A stretch of DNA of 64,000 nucleotides, taken from Acidocella sp. 20-57-95 (GTDB taxonomy: Bacteria; Pseudomonadota; Alphaproteobacteria; Acetobacterales; Acetobacteraceae). Positions 24,381-33,480 of the stretch are shown piece by piece. Where the stretch lies: assembly GCA_002255575.1 (NCBI GenBank), contig NCAT01000002.1, positions 124,001 to 188,000 of the forward strand, written 5' to 3'. Below the pieces are notes generated by a model. The model was not told where the DNA came from. It saw only the letters and a list, made by a program, of their open reading frames with translations, and did no database searches. Position 1 is the first letter of the stretch; each line of letters begins with the position of its first letter. The position numbers and the translations under genes are program-made.

Positions 24381-26681
24381 ATGAATTCAATCACCCGTTT
24401 CGGCCGTAATATCCTGCGTGTTGAGGATAACCGGCTCATCACTGGCAAAGGCCGGTATGTCAATAATCTGCCATCGCATGATGCTGCTTACCTTGTTGTG
24501 CTGCGCTCGCCCTATGCTCATGCGGAAATCCGCAGCATTGATACGACTGCCGCCAAAACCATGCCGGGTATTCTGGCCGTATTTACGGCCGCTGACCTTG
24601 AAGCAGATGGCATTGAGCCGATCGCTTTCATGCCAATGTTCAAGCGCCCCAACGGCGAGCCCATGGCCGCCCCGCCGCGCCGCATTCTGGCGGCTGGGCG
24701 TGTACGCCATATCGGTGAGCCGGTTGTTGCGATTATCGGTGAGACCAAAGAGGCTGCTTTGGACGCCGCTGAGGCCGTCTTGGTTGATTATAACGGCCTG
24801 CCTGCGGTGGTGAATATGAACGACGCCATTGCGCCTGGCGCCACCGTGCTAACGCCTGATGCGCCAGATAACATCTCCGCTGAGGCGGTGTATGGCGATG
24901 CAGCAGCGGTTGAGGCGGCGTTTGCCGCCGCTGCGCATATTGTACAGGTTAGCATGGTCAACCAACGGCTGGTTGCCAACCCGATCGAGCCACGCTCTGC
25001 CCTGGCCGTGCCGGAGGAGGATGGGCGGATCACCTTCTATAATGCCAGCCAGGCGCCCACCCTCACCCGTGAATTCCTCTCTAAAAATATTTTGCGCGAA
25101 GATGAAGCGAAGTTGCGGGTGGTCGTGGGCGATATTGGCGGCGGCTTTGGGATGAAAGCCTCGGTGCATAATGAAGAAGCCATCACCGCCTATGCCGCCC
25201 GCAAGCTGAACCGTGCGGTAAAATTCATCGCCGAGCGTGGTGAGGAGTTCCAAGCCTCGGTGCATGGGCGCGACCATCTCACCACCGCCGAAATGGCTTT
25301 GGATGCACAGGGAAAAATCCTCGCGGTAAAGGTGGATACACTTGCCAATATCGGCGCCTACATGATGCCCGTGGGCGCGCTCATACCGCTACTGCTCGGC
25401 CCCAAAGTGCTGCCCGGGACGTATCATTTGCCCGCAGTACACATCCGCGTGCGCGGGGTTCTGACCAACACTATGCCCACCGCCGCGTACCGTGGTGCCG
25501 GCCGGCCGGAAAATATTTTCACCATTGAGCGGCTGATGGATGAAGCCGCCGCCGCCCTTGCACTCGACCCGGCTGAGTTGCGCCGCCGCAACCTCGTGCC
25601 GCCGGAAGCGATGCCTTACAAATCCGCGATGGGTGAAGTGTATGACACCGGCAACTTCCCGCAAATGCTGGAAGGTGTTCTCGTAAACGCAGATTGGGCC
25701 GGCTTTGCAGCGCGCCAGGCCGAGGCCAAGACCCGTGGCAAGCTGCTGGGCCGTGCGATTACCAGCTATATTGAATGGACCGGCGCCTACGCCTTCACTG
25801 AAACTGTTGATGTCACTGTCACCGGCGCTGGCCGTGTGATTATCAATTCCGCGACGCAGGCGATGGGCCAGGGGCTGGAAACAGCCTACACGCAATTGAT
25901 CGCCGCCAAGCTCGGCGTTGACCCGTCCATCGTCACCGTTGTGCAGGGTGACACGGACATCGTGAAAGGCCCCGGCAGCTATGGGTCACGCTCGGCCTTC
26001 GTTGGTGGGTCCGCCGTGGCGAATGGTGCCGATGTTTGGGTGCAAGCCGCAATGCCGCTGGCGGCTGAAGCCCTGGAAGCTGCCGAAGCCGACATCGAAT
26101 TCGGCATGGCCGCCTTTCGCATTATGGGCACGGACCGCGAAATTGGGATTTTCGACCTCGCTGAGGCCCAGCCCGCCAAGCAAATCGCCATCAAAGCCAC
26201 CCATACGGTGGAAAACTCGAGCTGGCCCAACGGCGCCCATGTGGCGGAGGTGGAAGTAGACCCCGATACCGGCACCGCCCAGATTACACGTTACACCACG
26301 GTGGATGACGTGGGCTACGCGATCAACCAGATTTTGGTGGAAGGCCAGATCCATGGCGGTATCGGCCAGGGGGTGGGGCAAGCGCTTATGGAAGCCTGCC
26401 TGTATGACCGTGAAAGTGGTCAGCTCATCACTGGTTCCTTTATGGACTACCAGATGCCGCGGGCAGCAGACCTGCCTAGCTTCAACATCACTCTGGACCA
26501 GACTGTACCCTGCCTGACGAATTCACTCGGCGTTAAAGGCTGCGGAGAATCTGGAACTGTGGCCTCTACCCCCACCATTATCAACGCACTGATCAACGCG
26601 CTGCGGCCTTTGGGGGTAAACCACATCGAAATGCCAGCAACCCCATTTTCGATTTGGTCTGCGATTCAGGCGGCGACCTGA
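24381..26681 (+). CDS. Xanthine dehydrogenase / CO dehydrogenase family molybdopterin-binding large subunit (orphan)
   Basis: This is the large, molybdenum-cofactor subunit of a molybdenum hydroxylase, 766 aa from the ATG at 24381 (AAGGAG nine bases upstream). It shows the family opening (FGRNILRVEDNRLITGKGRYV), the AYRGAGRPE motif of the form II CoxL-like group rather than the AYRCSFR loop of true CO dehydrogenase, and the catalytic glutamate in KGCGESGT. These enzymes normally need FAD and 2Fe-2S subunits; neither gene is adjacent, nor are maturation genes. The substrate (aldehyde, N-heterocycle or other) is unknown. Whether it belongs with the sulfur genes is unclear. Confidence 0.9.
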   Translation: MNSITRFGRNILRVEDNRLITGKGRYVNNLPSHDAAYLVVLRSPYAHAEIRSIDTTAAKTMPGILAVFTAADLEADGIEPIAFMPMFKRPNGEPMAAPPRRILAAGRVRHIGEPVVAIIGETKEAALDAAEAVLVDYNGLPAVVNMNDAIAPGATVLTPDAPDNISAEAVYGDAAAVEAAFAAAAHIVQVSMVNQRLVANPIEPRSALAVPEEDGRITFYNASQAPTLTREFLSKNILREDEAKLRVVVGDIGGGFGMKASVHNEEAITAYAARKLNRAVKFIAERGEEFQASVHGRDHLTTAEMALDAQGKILAVKVDTLANIGAYMMPVGALIPLLLGPKVLPGTYHLPAVHIRVRGVLTNTMPTAAYRGAGRPENIFTIERLMDEAAAALALDPAELRRRNLVPPEAMPYKSAMGEVYDTGNFPQMLEGVLVNADWAGFAARQAEAKTRGKLLGRAITSYIEWTGAYAFTETVDVTVTGAGRVIINSATQAMGQGLETAYTQLIAAKLGVDPSIVTVVQGDTDIVKGPGSYGSRSAFVGGSAVANGADVWVQAAMPLAAEALEAAEADIEFGMAAFRIMGTDREIGIFDLAEAQPAKQIAIKATHTVENSSWPNGAHVAEVEVDPDTGTAQITRYTTVDDVGYAINQILVEGQIHGGIGQGVGQALMEACLYDRESGQLITGSFMDYQMPRAADLPSFNITLDQTVPCLTNSLGVKGCGESGTVASTPTIINALINALRPLGVNHIEMPATPFSIWSAIQAAT

Positions 26682-26878
26682 TCGCGTGAATTCGTTTAAC
26701 GCGAAATCAGCGTTTTCTGCCGCATTTTTACACCAGCGGTAGGCAGATTTTGTTGGTGGAGAGGTATCAGAGTTGTGCGAGGAGACATTGGTCGGGGGAA
26801 CCACTTGGTTTTGCCCTCGGCCAAGCCGGGCTTCGGTACTCAAAAGAGCATCGCTAGCAGCGTATTGGAATGCAGGTT

Positions 26879-27322
26879 TTACCCGCGCCGTCCCTCAAAA
26901 AACGCCCTTAGCATCTCCCCCGCGGCCACTTCCTCGACCCCGCCGATTACCTCCGGCTTGTGGTGAGTCGTCGCCTGCATGAACACCCGGGCCCCATGCT
27001 CCACCGCGCCGGACTTCGCATCATACGCCCCGAACACCAGCCGCTTTACCCGGAATGCTGCAATCGCCCCGGCACACATCGCGCACGGCTCCAGCGTCAC
27101 GCTCAACGTGCAATCCAACATATATTTCGTCCCCAGCGCCTTGGCGGCCCGCCGCAGCGCCAGCATCTCGGCATGGGCACTGGCATCGCCGCCGGCCTCC
27201 ACCTCATTGCCCGCCACTGCCAGCACATTTCCCGCGGCATCCGTCACCACCGCCCCCACCGGCACCTCGCCCCGCGCGGCGGCGTCCTTGGCTTCTCTCA
27301 GGGCAATTTCCATCGGGGTCAT
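26879..27322 (-). CDS. tadA: tRNA adenosine(34) deaminase TadA-like nucleoside deaminase
   Basis: This is a zinc-dependent cytidine/deoxycytidylate-deaminase-fold enzyme of 147 aa. The zinc site is HAE (His50, Glu52) with PCAMCAGA (Cys80, Cys83). Conserved RVKRLVFGAYD and EEVAAGEMLRAFF segments match TadA, which converts A34 to inosine in the arginine tRNA anticodon. It is divergent from the amidotransferase gene with only 45 bp between the starts. About 200 bp downstream of it, up to the molybdenum hydroxylase gene, hold nothing recognisable. Confidence 0.88.
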   Translation of the reverse strand: MTPMEIALREAKDAAARGEVPVGAVVTDAAGNVLAVAGNEVEAGGDASAHAEMLALRRAAKALGTKYMLDCTLSVTLEPCAMCAGAIAAFRVKRLVFGAYDAKSGAVEHGARVFMQATTHHKPEVIGGVEEVAAGEMLRAFFEGRRG

Positions 27323-27367
27323 GCTGGTTTCTTGCCTTGGGGCCGCCCACAGGTCTAGGTCTCCCCC

Positions 27368-28078
27368 ATGACCAAACTTCCCCTCATCGGTTTAACGCTG
27401 GATGCCGAGCAACCTGGCGGCTACTCCAAATACCCCTGGTACGCGCTCCGGCAGAATTACACGTCCGCCATCGCCGCCGCCGGCGGCCTCGCCGTCGCCC
27501 TGCCGCACGACCCCGGCCTGGCGGATGCCTATCTCGACCATCTGGATGCCCTCATCATCACCGGCGGCGCGTTCGACGTGGACCCTGCCATATACGGCGA
27601 CACTGAACGCCACGGCACGGTTGCGTTAAAAACCACCCGCACCCAGGCCGAACTGGCTTTGCTGAAAGGCGCACTGGCCCGCAACATGCCCATCCTCGGC
27701 ATTTGCGGCGGCGAACAGCTGCTCGCCGTCGCCCTCGGCGGCACGCTCATTCAGCATATTCCAGATTCCGTGCCGGATGCGCTGCCGCATGAGCAATCCA
27801 CTAGCCATTACGAGCCCGGCCACACAGTGAAAATCCTGCCCGGCACCCTGCTGCATAAAATCACCGGCACGGACACGATGCAGGTCAACACCTCGCACCA
27901 CCAGGCCGTCCTCAACCCCGGCCGGTCCACCGTGAACGCCCTGGCGCCGGACGGCGTGATCGAAGGCATTGAAGACCCAACCCTTAAATTCTGCCTCGGC
28001 GTGCAATGGCACCCCGAATACCTCATCGATGCAGGCGACACCCGCCTCTTCGCCGCCCTGATCGGTGCCACCAAATGA
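27368..28078 (+). CDS. Class I glutamine amidotransferase / gamma-glutamyl-GABA hydrolase family protein
   Basis: This is a 236-aa protein of the peptidase C26/PuuD-like family. The nucleophile cysteine lies in ILGICGGEQLLAVALGG and the His-Glu pair in GVQWHPEYL. Family members hydrolyse gamma-glutamyl amide bonds, for example in putrescine catabolism. No other polyamine gene is nearby, so the substrate is open. It ends in an ATGA overlap with the pseudouridine synthase gene, and rsmD follows, forming a small operon. Confidence 0.87.
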   Translation: MTKLPLIGLTLDAEQPGGYSKYPWYALRQNYTSAIAAAGGLAVALPHDPGLADAYLDHLDALIITGGAFDVDPAIYGDTERHGTVALKTTRTQAELALLKGALARNMPILGICGGEQLLAVALGGTLIQHIPDSVPDALPHEQSTSHYEPGHTVKILPGTLLHKITGTDTMQVNTSHHQAVLNPGRSTVNALAPDGVIEGIEDPTLKFCLGVQWHPEYLIDAGDTRLFAALIGATK

Positions 28079-28827
28079 CTGACGACAATACGAACGATAC
28101 CCCCGAACGCGGCGAGCGGATCGCCAAATATCTCTCCCGCGCCGGGATTGCCAGCCGTCGCGATGCCGAAGCGCTGATTGCCGCCGGCAAGGTGCGGATG
28201 AACAACCAGGATGTCACCCACCCCGCCGTATTCGTGAAAGACGGCGACATGGTGGTGGTGAACGGCAAGCCGGTCAGCCCGCCGGACCGCACCCGCCTGT
28301 GGCGCTACCACAAGCCTGATGATCTGGTGACCACCCACAAAGACCCCGAAGGCCGCCCGACGGTTTTTGAAAAACTCCCGCCGGATCTGCCGCGCGTCAT
28401 CAGCGTCGGCCGGCTCGACCTCACCAGCGAGGGCTTGCTGCTCCTCACCAATGACGGCGAATTATCCCGCCACCTGGAACTCCCCTCCACCGGCTGGCTG
28501 CGCCGCTACCGGGTGCGCGTGCATGGCGGCGTCGCGCCCGAAAAACTGCAACGTCTGGCTGATGGCATGCGCGTGGACGGTGTGGAATTCGGCCCGATCG
28601 AAGCCAAAATCGACTCCATCCAGCGCGCCAACACTTGGCTCAGCATCTCCTTGAAGGAAGGCAAAAACCGCGAAATCCGCCGCGTGATGGACGCGCTTTT
28701 ACTCCCCGTCACCCGCCTGATCCGTGTGGCTTACGGCCCGTTCCAGCTCGGCCTGCTGCCGCGCGGCGCGGTTGAGGAAGTGAACGGCAAAATCCTGCGT
28801 GAACAAATCCCCTTCCTGAAAAAATGA
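28075..28827 (+). CDS. RsuA/RluB family pseudouridine synthase
   Basis: This is a 250-aa enzyme with an N-terminal S4 RNA-binding domain (ERIAKYLSRAGIASRRDAEALI) and a pseudouridine synthase domain. The catalytic aspartate is in VGRLDLTSEGLLLLTNDG, and the end motif is KEGKNREIRRVMDAL. It isomerises a specific rRNA uridine, as RluB or RluE do in 23S rRNA or RsuA in 16S rRNA. The N-terminal S4 domain and LDLTSEGLL favour RluB. It starts at 28075, coupled by ATGA to the upstream gene. Confidence 0.9.
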   Translation: MTDDNTNDTPERGERIAKYLSRAGIASRRDAEALIAAGKVRMNNQDVTHPAVFVKDGDMVVVNGKPVSPPDRTRLWRYHKPDDLVTTHKDPEGRPTVFEKLPPDLPRVISVGRLDLTSEGLLLLTNDGELSRHLELPSTGWLRRYRVRVHGGVAPEKLQRLADGMRVDGVEFGPIEAKIDSIQRANTWLSISLKEGKNREIRRVMDALLLPVTRLIRVAYGPFQLGLLPRGAVEEVNGKILREQIPFLKK

Positions 28828-28837
28828 GCTGTCAAAA

Positions 28838-29395
28838 ATGAGCCCCCCGCGCATCATCGCTGGCAGCTTCAAAGGCCGGAACCTCATCACCCCGGCGGGG
28901 CTCACCACCCGGCCTACCTCTGGCCGCGCCCGCCAAGCCGCGTTTGATATTCTGTTGCACACTGCCTGGGCTGGCCCCGCCTTCATCCACACCGCCAGGG
29001 TGCTGGATGTATTTGCCGGTACTGGCGCGTTTGGCCTCGAAGCGCTCTCGCGCGGTGCGGCGAGTGCCACCTTCATCGAGCTTGCGCGGGACGCGCAGGC
29101 CGCTATCAAAGCCAACATCACGGCCTGCAAAATGCAGGACAAAACCCGCATCATCGCCGCCGACGCTCTGCGCCCGCCGCCCGGCCACCCGCATGACCTC
29201 ATTTTCCTAGACCCACCCTACGGCCAGAATCTCCTCCCCCGTGCGCTCCACGCCCTGGCGCTCACCGGCTGGTTTGCCCCCGGCGCCATCATCGCCGCCG
29301 AACTTGGCCCAGAAGATTCCCTTACGCCCACGAATGTTCTCGCGGAGCGCAGCCATGGCAAAGCCAAATTACTGTTCTGGCGCAGCACCCCGTAA
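28838..29395 (+). CDS. rsmD: 16S rRNA (guanine(966)-N2)-methyltransferase RsmD
   Basis: This 185-aa methyltransferase shows the SAM motif VLDVFAGTGAFGLEALSRGA and the N6/N2-amino methylase signature DPPY (LIFLDPPYGQNL). The opening PRIIAGSFKGRNL and TRPTSGRARQAAFDIL are characteristic of RsmD. It methylates G966 of 16S rRNA. It follows the pseudouridine synthase gene by 10 bp, making a ribosome-modification pair. Confidence 0.93.
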   Translation: MSPPRIIAGSFKGRNLITPAGLTTRPTSGRARQAAFDILLHTAWAGPAFIHTARVLDVFAGTGAFGLEALSRGAASATFIELARDAQAAIKANITACKMQDKTRIIAADALRPPPGHPHDLIFLDPPYGQNLLPRALHALALTGWFAPGAIIAAELGPEDSLTPTNVLAERSHGKAKLLFWRSTP

Positions 29396-29432
29396 CCGTG
29401 CATTCTGTTCCCAAAACGTCAGGAGCAGAAAC

Positions 29433-30908
29433 ATGTTCAAAGAATACGCGGACTATGATGCCACCGGCCTCGCCGCACTCATAAATTCCGGCCAAGTCTC
29501 CGCCGCCGAGGTCCTGGATGCCGCCCTTGCCGCCATCGATGCCGGTGAACCCAAAATCAACGCCATCGCCACCGACATTCGGGATAAGGCCAAAGCCCAG
29601 CTACAAACGCCCTTAAGCGGCCCGTTTGCCGGTGTGCCGTTTCTGCTCAAAGATATCGACCTTGCCTACGCGGGCGTGCGGCAAACCGCCGGGGCGGTGG
29701 CGCTGAAAAACTATACCCCGACGGAAACCTCCGAGATCGTGAAGCGCTATCTGGCGGCGGGCCTGGTGATCACCGCTACCACCACCACGCCGGAACTAGC
29801 CCTGAAAGCCACCACCGAAACCGAATTACATGGCGCGACGCGCAACCCATGGAACCTCAACCACACGCCCGGCGGCTCCTCCGGTGGTTCGGGTGCCGCA
29901 GTTGCCGCCCGCTACGTGCCGATGGCTGCGGCCGCCGATGGTGGTGGCTCCATCCGCATTCCCGCCGCCTATTGCGGGTTGTTTGGCCTGAAACCTTCCC
30001 GCGGCCGCGTCTCCTCCGCCCCAAATGTGGGTGAGAAATGGGATGGCTGCGATGTGACTCTGGGCTTCTCCCATTCAGTGCGCGACAGTGCCGCGTTGCT
30101 TGATGCCATTGCCGGTCCGGCGCCTGGAGACCCCTTCATCATCGCCCCACCTGAGCGCCCCTACATTCAGGAAATCGGCGCACCGGTGGCGCGCCTGCGG
30201 ATCGGCTTTTCCACCAAATCCCCGATCGGCGGGCGGGTGGACCCTGAAATGGTCACCGCCGTGCACAACACCGCCAAATTGCTGGAATCCCTCGGCCATA
30301 TCGTCGAGGAAGCCACCCCGGCCATCAACGGCACAGATGTCTCACGCGGCTATATGGGCATGTATTTTGGCCATGTCTCTGCCGCGCTGGCCAAAGCCTG
30401 CAAGCTGACCGGTGCAAAGGAAAGCAGCTTCCACCCCGACACCCGCGCGATTGCCCTGTTGGGCCGCGCCCTTTCCGCCGAAGCCTTCGTGACCATGCGC
30501 GCCGACTGGAACATTTTCGCCCGCGCCATGGGCAAATTCCACGAAACTTACGATATTTATGTAACGCCCACGACGGCCATGGGCCCGGCCAAAATCGGCG
30601 AGCTGGAAACGCCCAAAAGCCAACAAACGCTCGCCAAGCTGATGGTCACGCTAAATGCCGGGAAATTGCTGCTGAAATCCGGCATTGTGGACAAGCTCGC
30701 CTTCGAAAACCTTGAACGCACCCCCTTCACCCAACTCGCCAACATGATTTTCTGCCCTGCAATGTCAGTGCCACTGCATTGGGGCGCGGACGGCTTACCG
30801 GTCGGCGTCCATTTCGCCGCCAAATTCGGCCAGGAAGGCCTTTTGCTCCGCCTCGCCAGCCAATTAGAGACCGCCCAACCCTGGGCGCACCGGCGGCCAA
30901 CATTTTAA
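29433..30908 (+). CDS. Amidase (amidase-signature family)
   Basis: This is an amidase-signature hydrolase of 491 aa from the ATG at 29433 (AGGAGCAG upstream). The Ser-Ser-Lys triad is visible: Lys73 in PFLLKDID, the cis-serine in the GGSSGGS stretch (about 147-153), and the nucleophile Ser173 in DGGGSIRIPAAYCGLFGLKPS. Such enzymes hydrolyse small amides. No GatB/GatC partner is adjacent, and the divergent C terminus argues against GatA. It is followed directly by palindromic repeats that may end transcription. Confidence 0.9.
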   Translation: MFKEYADYDATGLAALINSGQVSAAEVLDAALAAIDAGEPKINAIATDIRDKAKAQLQTPLSGPFAGVPFLLKDIDLAYAGVRQTAGAVALKNYTPTETSEIVKRYLAAGLVITATTTTPELALKATTETELHGATRNPWNLNHTPGGSSGGSGAAVAARYVPMAAAADGGGSIRIPAAYCGLFGLKPSRGRVSSAPNVGEKWDGCDVTLGFSHSVRDSAALLDAIAGPAPGDPFIIAPPERPYIQEIGAPVARLRIGFSTKSPIGGRVDPEMVTAVHNTAKLLESLGHIVEEATPAINGTDVSRGYMGMYFGHVSAALAKACKLTGAKESSFHPDTRAIALLGRALSAEAFVTMRADWNIFARAMGKFHETYDIYVTPTTAMGPAKIGELETPKSQQTLAKLMVTLNAGKLLLKSGIVDKLAFENLERTPFTQLANMIFCPAMSVPLHWGADGLPVGVHFAAKFGQEGLLLRLASQLETAQPWAHRRPTF

Positions 30909-30910
30909 CC

Positions 30911-31000
30911 CGTCATTGCGAGGCGGCTTGGCCGCCGTGGCAATCCATCTTCCTCGGTGCAACTTCAAAAGTTGGATTGCTTCGCTTCGCTCGCAATGAC
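30911..31000. repeat. Dispersed palindromic repeat, copy 1
   Basis: This 90-bp element opens with CGTCATTGCGAGGCGGC, has an inner GGCAATCCATC, and ends with GGATTGCTTCGCTTCGCTCGCAATGAC-like sequence. The ends CGTCATTGCGAG and CTCGCAATGAC are inverted repeats, so it can fold into one long hairpin. It lies 3 bp after the amidase stop. Confidence 0.92.
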
Positions 31001-31030
31001 AAGGCGGTCAATTTGCCAAAACCCAAACCC

Positions 31031-31122
31031 CGTCATTGCGAGGCGGCATTGCCGCCGTGGCAATCCGTCTTGTTATTCGTGACGCCACCAGAGATGGATT
31101 GCTTCGCTTCGCTCGCAATGAC
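31031..31122. repeat. Dispersed palindromic repeat, copy 2
   Basis: This second copy, 30 bp after copy 1 and in the same orientation, has the same arms and a different central loop. Together the two could fold as paired hairpins downstream of the amidase gene. Confidence 0.92.
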
Positions 31123-31189
31123 AAGGCAGACAATTTAACGAACCAACCACCCCATGTTATGGTAACGATTTTTCAAAGGTCTAACATCG

Positions 31190-31636
31190 TTGCTTCCTGT
31201 TTTGTTATCGTATCTTCTGGCCATTATGGCCGGTGTCGGCATTGTGATTCAGCAGGCGCTCAATGCAAACCTGCGGACCGCCTTAAATTCCGCAGCATGG
31301 GCCGGGTTTGCCAACTATGTCGCGGGCATTATCTTTATGGGCGTTGTGGCGCTTGCGATGCGCGAACCACTCCCTGCAACCGCACTCGCAGCGCGTATCC
31401 CGTGGTGGGCATGGAGCGGTGGGATGTTCGGCGCCATGTTTATTGGGCTGGCTATTGTGCTTGTGCCCAAGCTTGGTACCGCGACTTTTATTGCTCTGCT
31501 CGTTAGCGGCCAGATGGTTGCTTCGATTATTTTCGACCAATTCGGCTGGTTTGGCCTGACACAACGCACAATCGACCTACCGCGCTTAATCGGCGTGGTG
31601 CTTTTAATTGGCGGCGTTGTGCTCATTAGGCGGTGA
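31190..31636 (+). CDS. DMT-superfamily small transporter (DUF606/YdcZ-type)
   Basis: This 148-aa protein has about five hydrophobic helices. The sequences MAGVGIVIQQALNANLRTAL and SGGMFGAMFIGLAIVLVPKLGTATFIALLVSGQMVAS are typical of the DUF606 half-size drug/metabolite transporters. The start is a TTG at 31190 with AAAGGT nine bases upstream; ATG at 31226 is an alternative. It is an isolated gene between repeat elements, and the substrate is unknown. Confidence 0.85.
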   Translation: MLPVLLSYLLAIMAGVGIVIQQALNANLRTALNSAAWAGFANYVAGIIFMGVVALAMREPLPATALAARIPWWAWSGGMFGAMFIGLAIVLVPKLGTATFIALLVSGQMVASIIFDQFGWFGLTQRTIDLPRLIGVVLLIGGVVLIRR

Positions 31637-31695
31637 GCACAGGACTGCACGGGTGCAGGTTCCGCCCATTCGGCCATCTTTGTCTCCTGAAAACC

Positions 31696-31785
31696 CGTCA
31701 TTACGAGGCGGCTCTGCCGCCGTGGCAATCCATCTTTCTCAATGCAACTTCAGGAGGTGGATTGCGTTACTTCGCTCGCAATGAC
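31696..31785. repeat. Dispersed palindromic repeat, copy 3
   Basis: This copy has the same family ends (CGTCATTACGAGGCGGC…CTCGCAATGAC) with a few substitutions. It lies between the convergent DMT transporter and GST genes, 11 bp from the GST stop. Confidence 0.9.
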
Positions 31786-31795
31786 GATGGAGGGC

Positions 31796-32464
31796 TTAAC
31801 TCCCTAGCAACTCATAAGGCCCACCCGCCGCCAGCGCCTTTTTATACGCATCCCGCCCATGGATCGCCGCAAGATATGCCGTCAGCTTCGGCGTTAGCGT
31901 CCCGCGTGAGGACGCTGCCTCCACCGGAAAGCTCATCATAATATCCGCACCCGTCAGTTCGTTCCCGGCAAAGAACGCGGATTTTTGTAGTTCGCCATCC
32001 CAGAGCGCCACATGCGCCTTGATCTGCGGGTCCAGATAACTCTCGGTCACGCCCTTCATGAGCGCCTTGGCAACCGGCTTGATGAACCAGGGTAACTGCG
32101 GGGATTTTGGGATCGCACCGAAAATTAACTTCATCACTAAAGGCGGCATCGCCGAGCCTTCAGCGTAATGAATCCAATAATTATACCGCAGCCGCTCCGG
32201 CGTACCCGCCGCCGGGATCATCCGCCCCTGCCCGTAAGTGGCGATCAAATACTCAACAATCGTGCCGGTCTCGGCAATCGTGAGGTCGCCGTCGGTAATC
32301 ACCGGAGACTTCCCCAGCGGGTGCACCGCCCGCAGGCTAGCGGGAGCCAACATAGTCTTGGCATCCCGCTCATAGCGCTTCACCTCGTAGGGAACGCCCA
32401 GTTCTTCCAGCAGCCAGATCACGCGCTGCGAGCGCGAGTTATTCAGATGATGGACTATAACCAA
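31796..32464 (-). CDS. Glutathione S-transferase family protein
   Basis: This 222-aa protein has an N-terminal thioredoxin-like glutathione-binding domain (VIVHHLNNSRSQRVIWLLEELGVPYEV, then GKSPVITDGDLTIAETGTIVEYL) and an all-helical C-terminal domain (TGADIMMSFPVE). Such proteins conjugate or reduce with glutathione; the substrate is unknown. The window also carries gshA. It lies 18 bp downstream of the phosphatase gene on the same strand. Confidence 0.9.
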   Translation of the reverse strand: MVIVHHLNNSRSQRVIWLLEELGVPYEVKRYERDAKTMLAPASLRAVHPLGKSPVITDGDLTIAETGTIVEYLIATYGQGRMIPAAGTPERLRYNYWIHYAEGSAMPPLVMKLIFGAIPKSPQLPWFIKPVAKALMKGVTESYLDPQIKAHVALWDGELQKSAFFAGNELTGADIMMSFPVEAASSRGTLTPKLTAYLAAIHGRDAYKKALAAGGPYELLGS

Positions 32465-32482
32465 GGCGAACCTCCAGGGTGG

Positions 32483-33409
32483 TTAGGCGCGCGTTATGGT
32501 TTGCGCGAATAACACATTGCCGGTCATGTCGATCAATGAATAGTCAAGTTTCTGCGATGTCAGCGCCACCGTCATGAAGCCATGCGCGCCAGAGACAAAC
32601 CCATCGCGCCCTGGTACGCCCGGGTCGTAGGTCTGGGACCCTGCGCCGTTGGTCACATAGGTCAGCCCGTTCATGGTGACTGACTGCAACGCATGGTCAT
32701 GGCCGTTAATATAAATTTTAATGTCGTGCTTGCGCAGCACCGGGTCCAGCCGCGCGATCAAATCCGGCTGGTCATGGTCATCGCCCGTCACTGCCGTGTA
32801 AATTGGGTGATGGCCAACGACGATCTTCCAGGTGGCGGTTGACTGGCCGAGCGCTGCATCCAGCCAAGCCAGCTGGGCGGCCGTATTCTGGCCAGAAATA
32901 TCAACCTTGGTGCCCACATAAGCCTGAATGAAGGGCGAGGTATCGATGTAAAAGAAATCCGCCACCCCACCATCTGGCAAGTTCATGCTTTCCTTGAAAT
33001 AACGCGCCGGCATCTGCCAGCGCGGGTGGGTTGCACCGTAATCGAGCTGAGCTTGCACATTGCCGCGGTAATCATGGTTCCCCAGGATCAGCTTCCAGGG
33101 TGATTGCAAAGACGCCGCCGTGTAAATAGTCTCAAAGGAACCTTGCCAATGCGGGTCATTAAGGTCCTTCACGCCGTTTTCGTAAAAATTATCACCGGTC
33201 GAGATGGTGAACTGGCTGCCAATATCAGCCGCGGTCTTGCCCATCTGAACGGCCACGTCGGTCTGATGTTCCTTGCCCATCCGGCCCCAATCTCCGACCG
33301 AGACAAAATTAAGCGCAGGCGAACTGGCCATGGCAGGGGCCGACGGCAGCGCAGCACCCGCTGTCAATGAGGCGGAGGTGGAAAGCAAATAACGGCGAGA
33401 AATTTTCAT
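32483..33409 (-). CDS. Tat-exported metallophosphoesterase (purple-acid-phosphatase-like)
   Basis: This 308-aa protein has a Tat signal (MKISRRYLLSTSASLTAGAA…AMA) and a calcineurin-like domain. The metal-ligand motifs run in order: GDWGRMG, STGDNFYENG, ILGNHDY, VVGHHPIY and INGHDH. The pattern resembles tartrate-resistant acid phosphatases. It should act in the periplasm on phosphate esters. It probably forms a unit with the downstream GST gene; the aldehyde dehydrogenase gene 71 bp upstream is on the same strand. Confidence 0.9.
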   Translation of the reverse strand: MKISRRYLLSTSASLTAGAALPSAPAMASSPALNFVSVGDWGRMGKEHQTDVAVQMGKTAADIGSQFTISTGDNFYENGVKDLNDPHWQGSFETIYTAASLQSPWKLILGNHDYRGNVQAQLDYGATHPRWQMPARYFKESMNLPDGGVADFFYIDTSPFIQAYVGTKVDISGQNTAAQLAWLDAALGQSTATWKIVVGHHPIYTAVTGDDHDQPDLIARLDPVLRKHDIKIYINGHDHALQSVTMNGLTYVTNGAGSQTYDPGVPGRDGFVSGAHGFMTVALTSQKLDYSLIDMTGNVLFAQTITRA

Positions 33410-33480
33410 TCAAAGTCTTCTCAAAAAATCTAGGCTGCGGCTTATCCCAACGTCAGGGACTTGGGCGTGACAGTTTTGTG

